Source: Nocardioides donggukensis (GTDB lineage: Bacteria; Actinomycetota; Actinomycetes; Propionibacteriales; Nocardioidaceae). Taken from it: a stretch of 64,000 bases of DNA. The position numbers and the translations under genes were made by a program. Shown here piece by piece: positions 48,824 to 58,196 of the stretch. Numbering within the stretch: the stretch's first letter is position 1; every line of letters starts with the position of its first letter. The notes under the pieces are model-generated. The model did no database searches. It was given only the letters and a program-made list of their open reading frames with translations, and was not told the origin of the DNA. Where the stretch lies: the NCBI RefSeq assembly GCF_014842875.1, contig NZ_JACYXZ010000001.1, positions 124,001 to 188,000 on the forward strand. Direction: 5' to 3'.

Positions 48824-49395
48824 GCCTGGTCCGTCCTGCCGGCCCCGGAGCCTGTCGCCGCCCCGGACCCCGGCAGCAGCTCGGTCAGCCCGGCGACCAG
48901 CGCCTCCGCGGTCCGCTCGACCATCCCCAGCACTGCGGCGAAGCCGTCGTCGTCGCCGTAGTAGGGGTCGGGGACCGCGCCGTCCCCCGGCTCCGGGTCG
49001 AGGTCGCGGAACAGTCGGAGCCGGTCCGGGTCGACGCCGAGCCGGGCCAGGTCCTCGAGGTTGGCGTGGTCCATGGCCAGGACCAGGTCGTGCTCGCCGA
49101 CCCGGTCGCCGGTGAACCGGGCGGCGCGGTGCCGGGTGGGGTCCAGTCCCGCCGCGGCCAGCGCGGCGGCGGCCCGCTCGTCCATGCCGCGGCCCACGTG
49201 CCAGCCGGCGGTGCCGGCGCTGTCCACCCGCACCCGGTCCGCCAGCCCGGCGTCCGCGAGCCGGGCGTCGAGCACGACGTGGGCCATCGGGGAGCGGCAG
49301 ATGTTCCCGAGGCAGACCAACGCGATCCGGTACGGCCGGCCGGGGTCGCCGGTGCGGTCGGGGCGCGGTGCGGGGAGGGCGGGGCCCGCGGTCAC
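48820..49395 (-). CDS. low-molecular-weight protein-tyrosine-phosphatase family protein
   Basis: A 191-residue phosphatase with the P-loop VCLGNICRSPMAHVV (CxxxxxR) near its N-terminus and the general-acid loop VPDPYYGDDDGFAAVL. After a short Pro-rich leader the fold starts at YRIALVCLGN. The GTG start overlaps the upstream membrane-protein stop by 4 bases. Next to an FN3K-type gene it may act on sugar phosphates released from protein rather than, or as well as, on phosphotyrosine. Confidence 0.93.
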   Translation of the reverse strand: MTAGPALPAPRPDRTGDPGRPYRIALVCLGNICRSPMAHVVLDARLADAGLADRVRVDSAGTAGWHVGRGMDERAAAALAAAGLDPTRHRAARFTGDRVGEHDLVLAMDHANLEDLARLGVDPDRLRLFRDLDPEPGDGAVPDPYYGDDDGFAAVLGMVERTAEALVAGLTELLPGSGAATGSGAGRTDQA

Positions 49396-49766
49396 CGGTC
49401 GTCCCCGAGAACCGAGCTGACGAACATCGTGACCAGCGAGATCACCAGCCCGCCGACCAGGGCGTTCCAGAAGCCGTTCACCGTGAACCCGACGTCGAAC
49501 TGGTCGGCCACCCACGCGGTGAGCAGCAGCATCAGGGCGTTGACGACCAGCAGGAAGAGCCCCAGCGTCAGGATGATCACGGGCAGCGAGAGCAGCTTCG
49601 CCACGGGTGCCACGACGGCGTTGACCAGCGCGAGGATCACGGCCACCACCAGCAGCGTCGGCACCTTGTCCTGCCAGGTCGCTCCCGCGATGCGGATGCC
49701 GTCGAGAAGCCACGCCGCCACCGCGAGTGCGGCGCTGACGCTGACCAGTCGGTAGAGGATGCCCAC
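49392..49766 (-). CDS. phage-holin-4-like small membrane protein
   Basis: A 124-residue membrane protein with four hydrophobic helices, including TLLVVAVILALVNAVVAPVA, LPVIILTLGLFLLVVNALML and GFWNALVGGLVISLVTMFVS. It matches the Phage_holin_4_2-like family, which is chromosomal and widespread despite its name, so it is not evidence of a prophage. GTG start. First gene of the phosphatase-kinase operon. Confidence 0.88.
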   Translation of the reverse strand: MGILYRLVSVSAALAVAAWLLDGIRIAGATWQDKVPTLLVVAVILALVNAVVAPVAKLLSLPVIILTLGLFLLVVNALMLLLTAWVADQFDVGFTVNGFWNALVGGLVISLVTMFVSSVLGDDR

Positions 49767-49776
49767 GGGCCCCAGA

Positions 49777-50448
49777 CTAGGACTCGGGGGCCAGCGCGGC
49801 GAGGATGGCGACCTCGGCGTCCTCCAGGTGGTGCCCGATCTCGGCCGCGGCGGCCTCGACGTCGCCGCGCTCGAGCAGCCGGAGCAGATGGGTGTGCGAC
49901 CCCGCTTGGTCGTGCGCGTTGCGCCGGATCCGGTCGATCTGGGCCAGGGCGAGGCGCAGCTCGGCACTGAGCGTCTCGGCGGTGGCCACCAGTCGTGGCG
50001 AGCCGAGCAGGCCGACCAGGGAGAGGTGGATCGCCAGGTGCCGCTCGTTGAGGGTCTGGTACGACGCGCCGTCGTGCACCGCGGCGGTGTAGTCGACCAG
50101 GGCGCGACGGACGGCGTCCCGCTGCTGCTCGTCCGCGGCCGGCCATCCGCGCACCCCGGCCGCCTCGAGGACGGCCCGGGCCCGGCACAGGTCCCGCACC
50201 GACGCCGGATCGGGTGAGGCGACCTGGACACCGCGGTTCGGCAGCCGGACCGCGAGACCCTCGGCGACCAGCACCCCGAGCGCCTCGCGGACGGTCGAGC
50301 GGCTGATGCCCAGGCTGTCGGCGATCGCCATCTCGCGCAGGGGGGTCCCGGCCTCGAGCTCGCCGTCGAAGAGCGCCCGGCGCAGCTCCTCGACGACCCG
50401 GTCCACGGTCGAGGTGACCTCGAGGCTCAGCGAGTCGAACTGCGACAT
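49777..50448 (-). CDS. GntR-family (FadR/FCD) transcriptional regulator
   Basis: A 223-residue regulator from the ATG at 50448 (an ATG at 50457 and longer starts are possible). Winged helix-turn-helix at about 12-75: LREMAIADSLGISRSTVREA and AEGLAVRLPNRGVQVASPD. The FCD sensor domain follows, with ARAVLEAAGVRGW, LNERHLAIHLSLVG and GSHTHLLRLLERGDV, including His residues that bind metal and ligand in this family. It is divergent from the amidinohydrolase gene; a typical operator lies between them. Confidence 0.92.
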   Translation of the reverse strand: MSQFDSLSLEVTSTVDRVVEELRRALFDGELEAGTPLREMAIADSLGISRSTVREALGVLVAEGLAVRLPNRGVQVASPDPASVRDLCRARAVLEAAGVRGWPAADEQQRDAVRRALVDYTAAVHDGASYQTLNERHLAIHLSLVGLLGSPRLVATAETLSAELRLALAQIDRIRRNAHDQAGSHTHLLRLLERGDVEAAAAEIGHHLEDAEVAILAALAPES

Positions 50449-50505
50449 GCCGGCCATTGTCCCGCATCGGCTTGCCACCGGGCACATCCTGTCCGGCTCT
50501 GCTAG

Positions 50506-50523
50506 TGTCGGATTGTCCGACAA
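50506..50523. promoter_or_regulatory. GntR/FCD-type operator
   Basis: TGTCGGATTGTCCGACA (50506-50522) is a palindrome with 7-base arms, overlapping TTGTCCGACAA (50513-50523), the typical form of FadR-subfamily sites. It sits 58 bases upstream of the regulator and 24 bases before the start of the amidinohydrolase gene, so it could repress both. Confidence 0.75.
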
Positions 50524-50547
50524 TCATGCAAGAGTGAATGAGGTGCC

Positions 50548-51447
50548 ATGACCCGCACCGGTGCGCCCGCCGTCCTCCCGTGGGGCAGGCACTACCTGGC
50601 CGTCCGCCCCGACCACTTCCGGGTCGACTACGTGATCAATCCGTTCATGGACCCCGCCGACCAGCCCGACCCGGCCCGCGCCCTGGCGCAGTGGCAGCGC
50701 ATGGTGGCCACGCTCGAGGGCCTCGGTGCCCGGGTCGAGGTGCTCGACCAGCGCCCGGACGCCCCCGACATGGTCTACGCGATGAACCTCGGGCTCGGCG
50801 TCCTCCGACCGGACGGCTCCGCACACGCGGTGCTCAGCCACATGCGCTTCCCTGAGCGGAGGATGGAGACCGCGACCGCGCGCGACTGGTTCGCCCGCTC
50901 CCGCAGCACGGCGTACGTCGGTCGGGACGGGGTCGGCGCGCACTTCGAGGCCGGGGACGCCTTCCCGTTCGGGGACGCGCTGGTCGTGGGCTACGGGCCT
51001 CGCACCGACGAGCTCGGGCTCAAGCAGCTCGCCGTCGAGCTCGGCGTGCGGGTGCGCGGCTTCCGGATCACCCACCCTGGGATGTACCACATGGACCTGG
51101 CCTTCAACCCGCTCGACGGGCGCCGGGCGATGGTCTGCCCGGACGCCTTCGACGAGGAGTCCGCGGCGGCGCTGCTCGCGCTGGTGCCGGAGCCGCTGGT
51201 GCTCTCCGAGGCCGAGGCGCTGACCTTCTGCGCGAACTCGGTCGTCGTCGGGCGGACCGTCGTGATGCCCGCCTGCCCGGACCGGGTTCGCGCGGTGCTC
51301 GAGGGCTGGGGCTTCGAGATCGTGCTGGTCGACGTCTCCGAGTTCCACAAGGGCGGCGGCTCGATCCGCTGCCTGACCAACCCGCTCGACATCGTCGTGG
51401 GTCGGGACCTTCCGGCGCTGCCCGGCGGGAGCGTCGTCCTGCCCTGA
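50548..51447 (+). CDS. amidinohydrolase/dimethylarginine dimethylaminohydrolase-family enzyme
   Basis: A 299-residue pentein-fold enzyme. The catalytic His is in GMYHMDLAFNPLDG and the nucleophile Cys in GGGSIRCLTNPLDIVV; upstream are DYVINPFMDPAD and MVYAMNLGLGVL. The set suits guanidine-modifying enzymes that release citrulline, ornithine or dimethylamine, such as dimethylarginine dimethylaminohydrolase. The ligand is not certain. A ribosome site (ATGAGGTG) precedes the ATG, which lies just downstream of the GntR-type operator. No other arginine genes are nearby. Confidence 0.85.
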   Translation: MTRTGAPAVLPWGRHYLAVRPDHFRVDYVINPFMDPADQPDPARALAQWQRMVATLEGLGARVEVLDQRPDAPDMVYAMNLGLGVLRPDGSAHAVLSHMRFPERRMETATARDWFARSRSTAYVGRDGVGAHFEAGDAFPFGDALVVGYGPRTDELGLKQLAVELGVRVRGFRITHPGMYHMDLAFNPLDGRRAMVCPDAFDEESAAALLALVPEPLVLSEAEALTFCANSVVVGRTVVMPACPDRVRAVLEGWGFEIVLVDVSEFHKGGGSIRCLTNPLDIVVGRDLPALPGGSVVLP

Positions 51448-51457
51448 GGTGGTCGAC

Positions 51458-51497
51458 GGGACCGTGCCGGTTCCGGGGGGATCCCCGGCACGGCCCC
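51458..51497. terminator. terminator between convergent amidinohydrolase and surface-protein genes
   Basis: GGGACCGTGCCGG (51458-51470) pairs with CCGGCACGGCCCC (51485-51497) with one mismatched position and a 14-base loop. It starts 10 bases after the amidinohydrolase stop and 30 bases before the end of the opposite gene, so it can serve both. Confidence 0.75.
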
Positions 51498-51527
51498 GTC
51501 AGCTGTCGGCGCCCTCAGCGCACCCGC

Positions 51528-54500
51528 TCAGCCCTTTGCCGGGTCGCGCCGGCGCCACAGGCTCAGCATCAGCCCGAGGGCGACGGCCAGGCCGCCCAGC
51601 AGCGCCAGCTGGCCCAGGTTGGCCGGGGCCCCTGTGTTCGGCAGCACCGGCTGGCTCGGGATGAGGCCCGGGGCCGGCGGCACCGGCGGCTGCGGCGGGT
51701 TCGGCGGCACCGGCGGCTGGGGCGGGTTCGGCGGGTTCGGCGGCACCACCGGGGTCTCCGGCTCGAGCGCGGTCGCGGTGACCTGCACCTCGTTGGAGGT
51801 GCTGCTCAGGTGCACGAACTCCGGGTGCCCGGGCTTGCCGCCCGAGACCTCGTCGTGGTCGAGGTAGGCGACGTTCCACAGCGTCGTGGTGAACACACCG
51901 TCCGCGTCGTACGGCGGCTCGTCGGGCAGCTCCGGGAACTGCACGACGAACTCGACCGTCCCGGCCACGTCGGTGATCGGCTCGCCGCCACCCAGCGCCC
52001 AGGTGATCTCGTTGCCGGGGCTGATGCTGACCTCGCAGATCGCCTGCAGCTCGCCGGTGCACACCGCCGAGTCCGGCACCAGCGTCGCCTGACCCGTGGA
52101 GGTGCTGTCCGCGGGGTCGAAGCCGGGCACGTAGTCGCTCAACTCGACGTTGTGGAACAGCTTCGGGCCGATCGCCTCGGCCGAGACGACGTAGCGCACC
52201 GTGTCGCCGTGCTCGACGACGCCGTCGCTCTCGACCCAGGCGTCGCCGATGAGCTCGAACTGCTTCTTCGCGAGGATCGAGAGGCTGCCCTGCGCGAAGT
52301 CGCGGAAGACGATCGCGGCCATCTCGCCACCGGGGACGAAGTTCCCGCCCTCGCCCTCGACGACGGACACCACCATCAGCGGCTGGTCCGGCAGGTGGTA
52401 GCCGACCGGGGCGGCGAGCTCCTCGACGAGGTACTCACCCGGCCGGATCTCGGCCCACTTCGCCAGGCCGGCGGGTCCGGTGACCTGCTCGCTCACGAGC
52501 GTGTCCTCGGGGCCGCGCGCCGGGTCCGAGGGGTCGGCGTACGGCTCGTGGTCCACGTAGAGGCCGAAGGTGGCGCCCCCGAGCACCGCGGCGGTCTCGA
52601 AGTCGACCTTCTTCACCACGAGCGTGGTGACGTCCGGGGTCTCGTGCGTCGTCGTGCAGTCCTCGGGCTCGACGCACTCGCCCGGGCCGTCCGGCTCCTC
52701 CGGCGTCGCGATGTTGACCAGATCCACACCCCACGCACCCTCGGTGTCGACGGTGACGGTGTAGTCCACGCTGGCGCTCTCGCCCGGGCCCAGCTCGGGG
52801 ACCACCCACCGCAGGACCCCGTCGGTCAGGGTCACCCCGGCCGGCAGGGCACCCTCGTCGAGGCTGGCGTGCTCGAGCACGTCGGAGATGTCGTCCAGCA
52901 CGACCGCGTCGTCCACGACCGCCGCGGCGGTGTCGTTGGTGACGGTCAGCCGGTAGCCGATGTCGTCCCCGGGCTCCACCACGGTGGGTGTGGTGCTGGA
53001 CTTCTCCAGCACCCAGTGCGGCGTGTGGTTGACGGTCGTGCAGTCGGGGTCGCCCTTCTCGCACTTCTCGGCGCCGGACCCGGTCGCGTGGTTGCGCAGG
53101 GTCACGCCGTGCAGGTCCCCGACCCGGACCTGGTACTCGAGGGTCTGCGGCGTCCCGCCCAGCTCATCGATCGTCCACACCAGGTCGGTGCCGAGGAGCT
53201 CGGCGCTGCTGCCGGCCGGGGCGACGATGCTTCCCGGCACCAGCGTGCCCTTGCTGGGCATGATGTCGGAAAGGTCGTCGGTGACCACGGCGTCGAGGAT
53301 CGCCACCCCGGTCGCCGACTTGGTCGCGGTGACGGAGTAGGTGATCACCTCCCCGCTGCCCACCGTCTCGCCGCTCCCGGGAGAGTTGGACTTGGTGACC
53401 GCCCATGTCGACGGGATCGCCCGGTTGGTGACCTCGCAGGTCACGGAGTCGCCGAGGCCGATCTCGACCAGGGTGTCGCCGCCCTCGGTCCAGGCCTTCG
53501 CGCCGGTGCACTCCCAGCCCACCTGCTCCCAGCCGTCCGGACCCCCGGACTCGGTCAGCGCGTAGGTGCCGACCTGCACGGCGGCGCCGCTGATCTCCGG
53601 CTCGCCCTCGGTGCCGCTGATCGTCCCTCCGGCCCCGGTGGCGACCAGGGTCCAGGCGGTGTCCGGCTCGACCACTCCGGTGTCGTTGGCGTCGACGCTC
53701 TTGAGCAGCGTCAGGTCCGGGGCCTTGGCGCGGTTGGTGACCGTGCAGGTGACGTCCTGGCCGAGCCCGACCATCACCGCGCTGCCGTCGTCGTGCCACG
53801 CGCCGTCGCACTGCCAGCCGACCTGGGCGTAGCCGTCCGGGCCGTCCTCGGAGAGCAGGTAGCGGCCCGTCCGGACGGCCTCGCTGACACCGCTCGTGCC
53901 GCTGACCGTGCTGGGCCCGGTGGCCGTGAGCTCCCAGGCGGACGCCGGGGTGGTGTCGCCGGTGCCGTTGGCGTCCACGTGCTTGAGCAGCGTGAGCGTG
54001 CTGCCCTGTGCGGTGTTGGTGACCGTGCAGGTGACGCGGTCGCCGAGCTCGAGCAGGACCCGGTCGCCGGTGACCTCCTCGCCGTCGCAGATCCACGCAC
54101 CGGCGTCGTACCCGACCGGGCCGCCCCGCTCCGAGAGGTCGTAGCTGCCGACCGGGAGCCGGCCGGTGGCGCCGCCGGCACCCTCGAGGTACGTCGCCGG
54201 GTCGGTGCTGCTCTCGGCCCGCAGCGTCCAGTCGGTGGCCTCGGCGGTGCCGCCGGTGCCCGCGTTGTCGACGATCTTCTTCAGGGTCAGCTTCGGCTCC
54301 ACCGCGGTGTTCGTGACCTGGCAGATCACGACGTCGCCGAGGCCGAGGGTCAGGTGCCCGGTGCCGTCCTCGTCGGTGCGGACCGAGGTGCTGTCGCACT
54401 CCCAGTCGGACTGCTTCCACCCGGGCGCGCCCGGCCCGGTCTCGAAGAGGTCGTAGTCGCCGATCATCATCGCGGTCGGTCCGAAGCCACCGGCCCCGGC

Positions 54501-56714
54501 CTCGGTCTCCGGCCCGGACGCGGAGAGCGTCCAGCGCTCGGGGTCGGCGTCGGCCCCGGTGTCCCCGGCGTCGGCGTACTTCACCAGGGTGAGCAGGGGG
54601 GCCACCGCGGTGTTGGTGATCTGACAGGTCACGGTCCCGCCGTTGGCCACCGTCACGACGTCGGACTCGCCGTCGAAGGAGCCGCCGACGCAGCTCCAGT
54701 CGCCCTCGATGAAGTCGTCCTCGTCACCGTCGTAGCTCTCGCTCAGGGCGTAGCGGCCGGCGTGCACCGCGGCGGCCTCGACGCCACCGGCGCCGGAGAC
54801 CACGTCCTGCCCGTCGATGCCGAGCGGGGTCGCCGTGAGGGTGAAGTCCTCGGCCTCGATCAGCGTGCCCGAGCCGTCCGGGTCGAGCACCCGCTTCTGC
54901 AGGGTCAGGGTCCCGGGGTCGTCGTCGTTGGTGAAGGTGCAGGTGGTCTTGCGCCCGGCGGCCGAGGTCACCGAGGTGACCGGGGTCTGCGGGGCGTCGG
55001 AGCAGACGATCCCGGTCAGGGAGTAGCCCTCGGGGCCTCCGGTCTCGCTCAGGTCGAAGGTCCTGTCCGCGGCCACGGTGAACGAGCTGCCGGACGGGCC
55101 GGACCTGCCGCCCGCGTGCAGCGTCCAGTCCTCGGCACCGGCCGTGCCGCCGTCGTCGTTGACGACCTCCTTGACCAGCTTGAGCTTGGCCTCGCAGGTG
55201 ACGAAGTTGGTCATCGTGTAGCGGTTCGCGCCCGCCTGCAGCCGCACCGTCGCCGGGATGATCCCGCCGTTGGTGTCGATGTGGGTGCCGGTGAGCGTGC
55301 ACAGCGGGTTGGTGGTCCGTGCGTCCTCGCTCAGCAGCACCTCGTCGCCCGGCTTGAAGCCGCCGACGTCGGTGGCCCAGGGCTCGTGGAAGCCGCCGAT
55401 GTGCACGTGGGCGTCCAGCTCGAGGTGCTCGGGCGTGGAGCCGTCGACGATCGGCGTACCACCGTTGATCACCCAGTACTTGTCGACCCGGACCGTCGCC
55501 TCCCGGGTGTTGGTGAAGGTGCAGGTCACGTGCTGGTCGTCGGCGAGGGTCACCGAGACACGGGCCTTGGCGAGGTCCTTCTGCGGCGACCCGCCGTCGC
55601 AGACGAGGCCGGTGAGCGACCAGCCGTCGGGGATCGCGGTCTCGGTGACCGTGGTGGTGCCGGGGGCCACCCGGTAGGTGACCTGGTTCGGGGTGTCGCT
55701 GTCCGGGTCGTCGTCCAGCGTCACCGCGGCCCCGCCGTTGGGTGCCGCGAGCGAGAACGTGAAGTCCTGGGCCGCGTCGGGCTTGGCGTCCTTGACGATC
55801 GTGATGACGCCCGCGTCGACGGCGGACGCCATGAGCTGGTTGTCCTGCTGGCCGACGTTGCCGCAGCTGAGGCCGGTGAGCGAGAAGTGGTACGACGCGC
55901 CGTTGATGGAGCCGGCGCCCGTGCCCGGCCCGTAGTCCACCTCCGAGGCGATGTGACCGTCCCAGGTGATCGTCACGGTGCCGTTGCTGCCGGCCGGGAC
56001 GGTGAAGGTGATCGTCACGAACACGGTCTCGGCGAACGGCATGGGCGGGGTGGGGGCCGCGGCGTCCCAGGTGGCGGTGCCGCCGACGATGCCCAGGTTG
56101 CTGACGAAGTCGTAGGCGTACTTGCCGTTCTTCGTGCGGTCGTAGCTGAACTGCAGCGTGTGCTCCCCGGGCTGCAGGCCGTTGAGCACCGCCCGCTGGG
56201 GCACGTGGTCGCCCTCGGCGTAGGAGGAGTTGTTGTGGTTCAGGGCGCCGTTGATCCAGCTGCCGGTGCGGTCCTGCCGGGTGTTCTGCTGGAAGGACGA
56301 CACGGAGCAGCCGGCGGTCTGCGTGGTGGGCGTCTGCTCGACCTGCTGGGTGAGCCGGCGCGTCGCGGGGGCCGGGCCGGCCGGGGCCGGCTCCTTCGTC
56401 GTGGTCGCGGCGGGGGCCTCGTCGGCGGGCTCGGCGGCGGGCTCCGGGGCGGGCTCGGGGGCGGGCTCCGGGTCACCGGCCGGCTCGGTCGCCGAGCCGG
56501 CGGCGCCGCCATCCGTGGCGGGAGCCGGATCCTCTGCCGCGGACGACGGGCTCTCCGTGCCGGCATCTGCTGCCGGGTCGACGCCGTCGGCGCCGTGCGC
56601 GGCCCCGCCGAGCAGCGGCAGCGACAGGAGCGCCACGGCCAGGGCCACCGCGAACCGGAGGACGATCTGGATGGAGCCGACCGGACGGCCGGCACGACGA
56701 GCGGATGCGTTCAC
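51528..56714 (-). CDS. large LPxTG-anchored surface protein with tandem SpaA-like and DUF11-like domains
   Basis: A 1,728-residue exported protein (GTG start, GGGGGAAG upstream; an ATG 18 codons earlier lacks this). Signal peptide about 1-45, then a long Ala/Pro/Glu-rich low-complexity stretch, an N-terminal domain with [20 protein letters not shown], about eight tandem beta modules of 85-105 residues each ending in CTxTNT- or CxVTNR-type strands (for example [24 protein letters not shown]), two DUF11-like repeats, a SpaA/Cna-B-like domain, a [12 protein letters not shown] spacer and the sorting signal LPNTGAPAN, hydrophobic helix and RRRDPAKG. It should be sortase-linked and work as an adhesin or structural surface protein; no sortase gene is in the window. 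Confidence 0.93.
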   Translation of the reverse strand: MNASARRAGRPVGSIQIVLRFAVALAVALLSLPLLGGAAHGADGVDPAADAGTESPSSAAEDPAPATDGGAAGSATEPAGDPEPAPEPAPEPAAEPADEAPAATTTKEPAPAGPAPATRRLTQQVEQTPTTQTAGCSVSSFQQNTRQDRTGSWINGALNHNNSSYAEGDHVPQRAVLNGLQPGEHTLQFSYDRTKNGKYAYDFVSNLGIVGGTATWDAAAPTPPMPFAETVFVTITFTVPAGSNGTVTITWDGHIASEVDYGPGTGAGSINGASYHFSLTGLSCGNVGQQDNQLMASAVDAGVITIVKDAKPDAAQDFTFSLAAPNGGAAVTLDDDPDSDTPNQVTYRVAPGTTTVTETAIPDGWSLTGLVCDGGSPQKDLAKARVSVTLADDQHVTCTFTNTREATVRVDKYWVINGGTPIVDGSTPEHLELDAHVHIGGFHEPWATDVGGFKPGDEVLLSEDARTTNPLCTLTGTHIDTNGGIIPATVRLQAGANRYTMTNFVTCEAKLKLVKEVVNDDGGTAGAEDWTLHAGGRSGPSGSSFTVAADRTFDLSETGGPEGYSLTGIVCSDAPQTPVTSVTSAAGRKTTCTFTNDDDPGTLTLQKRVLDPDGSGTLIEAEDFTLTATPLGIDGQDVVSGAGGVEAAAVHAGRYALSESYDGDEDDFIEGDWSCVGGSFDGESDVVTVANGGTVTCQITNTAVAPLLTLVKYADAGDTGADADPERWTLSASGPETEAGAGGFGPTAMMIGDYDLFETGPGAPGWKQSDWECDSTSVRTDEDGTGHLTLGLGDVVICQVTNTAVEPKLTLKKIVDNAGTGGTAEATDWTLRAESSTDPATYLEGAGGATGRLPVGSYDLSERGGPVGYDAGAWICDGEEVTGDRVLLELGDRVTCTVTNTAQGSTLTLLKHVDANGTGDTTPASAWELTATGPSTVSGTSGVSEAVRTGRYLLSEDGPDGYAQVGWQCDGAWHDDGSAVMVGLGQDVTCTVTNRAKAPDLTLLKSVDANDTGVVEPDTAWTLVATGAGGTISGTEGEPEISGAAVQVGTYALTESGGPDGWEQVGWECTGAKAWTEGGDTLVEIGLGDSVTCEVTNRAIPSTWAVTKSNSPGSGETVGSGEVITYSVTATKSATGVAILDAVVTDDLSDIMPSKGTLVPGSIVAPAGSSAELLGTDLVWTIDELGGTPQTLEYQVRVGDLHGVTLRNHATGSGAEKCEKGDPDCTTVNHTPHWVLEKSSTTPTVVEPGDDIGYRLTVTNDTAAAVVDDAVVLDDISDVLEHASLDEGALPAGVTLTDGVLRWVVPELGPGESASVDYTVTVDTEGAWGVDLVNIATPEEPDGPGECVEPEDCTTTHETPDVTTLVVKKVDFETAAVLGGATFGLYVDHEPYADPSDPARGPEDTLVSEQVTGPAGLAKWAEIRPGEYLVEELAAPVGYHLPDQPLMVVSVVEGEGGNFVPGGEMAAIVFRDFAQGSLSILAKKQFELIGDAWVESDGVVEHGDTVRYVVSAEAIGPKLFHNVELSDYVPGFDPADSTSTGQATLVPDSAVCTGELQAICEVSISPGNEITWALGGGEPITDVAGTVEFVVQFPELPDEPPYDADGVFTTTLWNVAYLDHDEVSGGKPGHPEFVHLSSTSNEVQVTATALEPETPVVPPNPPNPPQPPVPPNPPQPPVPPAPGLIPSQPVLPNTGAPANLGQLALLGGLAVALGLMLSLWRRRDPAKG

Positions 56715-56891
56715 AACTTCCCCCCACGGGCTGGAGGGCTCGCGCACCCGATGGCGCAGTCCCCCCAAGACTTCGAAGACCTCCCGGAACAGCTCCGGGA
56801 GTGCGACGTCCCGCCACCGGACCGACCTGACATCGGTCCGGGACGAGACGACATGTCACGTGCTCTCACCCTGCGTCCGCAGGCCGGTGGC

Positions 56892-56928
56892 GGCACTAGG
56901 GGTGGCCCCCAGTCCCCACCCCAGTGCC
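56892..56928. promoter_or_regulatory. GC-rich hairpin in the divergent surface-protein/hisC region
   Basis: GGCACTAGGGGTGG (56892-56905) and CCACCCCAGTGCC (56916-56928) pair with one bulged A and a 10-base loop. The 307-base gap between the surface-protein start and hisC holds this and nothing else I can name. Whether it is an operator or an RNA structure is unknown. Confidence 0.4.
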
Positions 56929-57021
56929 ACGTGGGCCATGCGCCGGGAGCGTGGCGCCGCAGGGCCGGGGCGGGGGTCGGTGGCCGGTGGACCAGTCCGG
57001 TCCGGCCTTAGGGTGTCGCGC

Positions 57022-58113
57022 ATGGACCAGACCACACCCTCGACCGTGCGACCGCGCGAGAACGTCGGCACCATCCCCGCCTACGTGCCCGGCAAGCCCC
57101 CGGTCGCCCGCCCCGGCCTGACGGCGTACAAGCTGAGCTCGAACGAGAACCCGTACCCGCCCCTGCCCGGTGTGGTGGCGGCGGCCACCTCGGTGGTCGA
57201 GCAGATGAACCGGTACCCGGACATGGGGTGCACGGCGTTGTACGACGCCCTGGCCGCGCGCTTCGGCGTACCCGTCGAGGACCTGGCCGCGGCCACCGGC
57301 TCGGTCGCGCTGATCTACCAGCTGCTGCAGGCCTTCTGCGACCCCGGGGACGAGGTGGTCTACGCCTGGCGCTCGTTCGAGGCATACCCGATCGCCGTCT
57401 CGGCGGCCGCCGCGACCTCGGTCCAGGTGCCGGTGACCGGCAGCGGCGAGCACGACCTCGACGCGATGGCGGCCGCGATCACCGACCGGACCCGGGTCGC
57501 GATGGTCTGCACGCCGAACAACCCGACCGGCCCCGCGGTGAGCCACACGGCGCTGCGCGCCTTCCTCGCGGAGGTCCCGCCCCGGGTGCTGGTCGTCGTC
57601 GACGAGGCGTACGTCGAGTTCGTGCGCCGCCCGGACCCGGTGGACGCGCTCGCGCTCTACCGCGAGTTCCCCAACGTGGTCGTCACCCGGACCTTCTCCA
57701 AGGCCTACGGACTGGCCAACCTCCGGGTCGGGTACGCCGTCGCGCAGGCGCCGGTGGCGGCCGCGCTCCGGGCGGTCTCGCTCCCGTTCGGCGTCTCCGG
57801 GGTGGCACAGGCGGCCGCCATCGCCTCGCTCGAGGCCGAGGACGCGCTGTTCGAGCGGGTCGAGGCGCTGGTGGGCGAGCGCACCCGCGTGCTCGAGGGG
57901 CTGCGCTCGGCCGGCTGGGAGGTCCCGGACGCGCAGGGCAACTTCGTCTGGCTGCCGCTCGGGGAGGCCACCCTCGACTTCGCCGCCGCGGCCGGCGAGG
58001 CCGGGATCACGGTCCGGCCCTTCGCCGGCGACGGCGCCCGGGTCAGCATCGGCGAGCCCGAGGCCAACGACCGCCTCCTCCAGCTCGCCGACCCGTCGTT
58101 TCTGCCGACCTGA
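57022..58113 (+). CDS. hisC: histidinol-phosphate/aromatic aminotransferase
   Basis: A 363-residue PLP enzyme of fold type I, HisC subfamily. [42 protein letters not shown] and [10 protein letters not shown] are typical; the PLP lysine is in [18 protein letters not shown]. It transfers amino groups to imidazole acetol phosphate or aromatic oxo acids; actinobacteria often have a second copy used for phenylalanine. No other his genes are near, so the aromatic role is as likely. The last codons (ADPSFLPT) overlap a degenerate copy of the 58.1-kb repeat. Confidence 0.9.
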   Translation: MDQTTPSTVRPRENVGTIPAYVPGKPPVARPGLTAYKLSSNENPYPPLPGVVAAATSVVEQMNRYPDMGCTALYDALAARFGVPVEDLAAATGSVALIYQLLQAFCDPGDEVVYAWRSFEAYPIAVSAAAATSVQVPVTGSGEHDLDAMAAAITDRTRVAMVCTPNNPTGPAVSHTALRAFLAEVPPRVLVVVDEAYVEFVRRPDPVDALALYREFPNVVVTRTFSKAYGLANLRVGYAVAQAPVAAALRAVSLPFGVSGVAQAAAIASLEAEDALFERVEALVGERTRVLEGLRSAGWEVPDAQGNFVWLPLGEATLDFAAAAGEAGITVRPFAGDGARVSIGEPEANDRLLQLADPSFLPT

Positions 58114-58168
58114 GAGTCGCCGACCCGTCGCTTGTGTCGGCGTAACCCCGACACAAGCGACGGGTCGG
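58088..58168. repeat. perfect 21-bp inverted repeat with an upstream degenerate copy (family B)
   Basis: Arms at 58120-58140 and 58148-58168 are exact reverse complements (outer bases CCGACCCGTCGCTTG) with a 7-base loop CGTAACC. A direct partial copy of the first arm begins at 58088, 32 bases earlier: 17 of 21 arm bases match, and TCGCCGACCCGTCG is identical in both. The partial copy forms the last codons and stop of hisC. No T-run follows, so it is not a usual terminator. Confidence 0.85.
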
Positions 58169-58196
58169 GGTGGGTGGGGGTGGGTAGGTTCGAGCA

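Noticed and set aside
49392..49766. Prophage remnant suggested by a holin-like protein
   Set aside because: The family is chromosomal and common; no other phage gene is close and the gene is coupled to a metabolic operon.
51810..57011. A 1,733-codon open frame on the plus strand opposite the surface-protein gene
   Set aside because: It mirrors the GC-rich third positions of the minus-strand gene, has biased His/Arg/Gly/Val composition, no domains and no ribosome site; the minus-strand frame has a signal peptide, repeats and LPNTG.
58120..58168. Ordinary intrinsic terminator of hisC
   Set aside because: The stem could terminate transcription, but there is no T-run, and the perfect 21-bp arms plus the direct copy upstream are better explained as a repeat element; I list it as a repeat.
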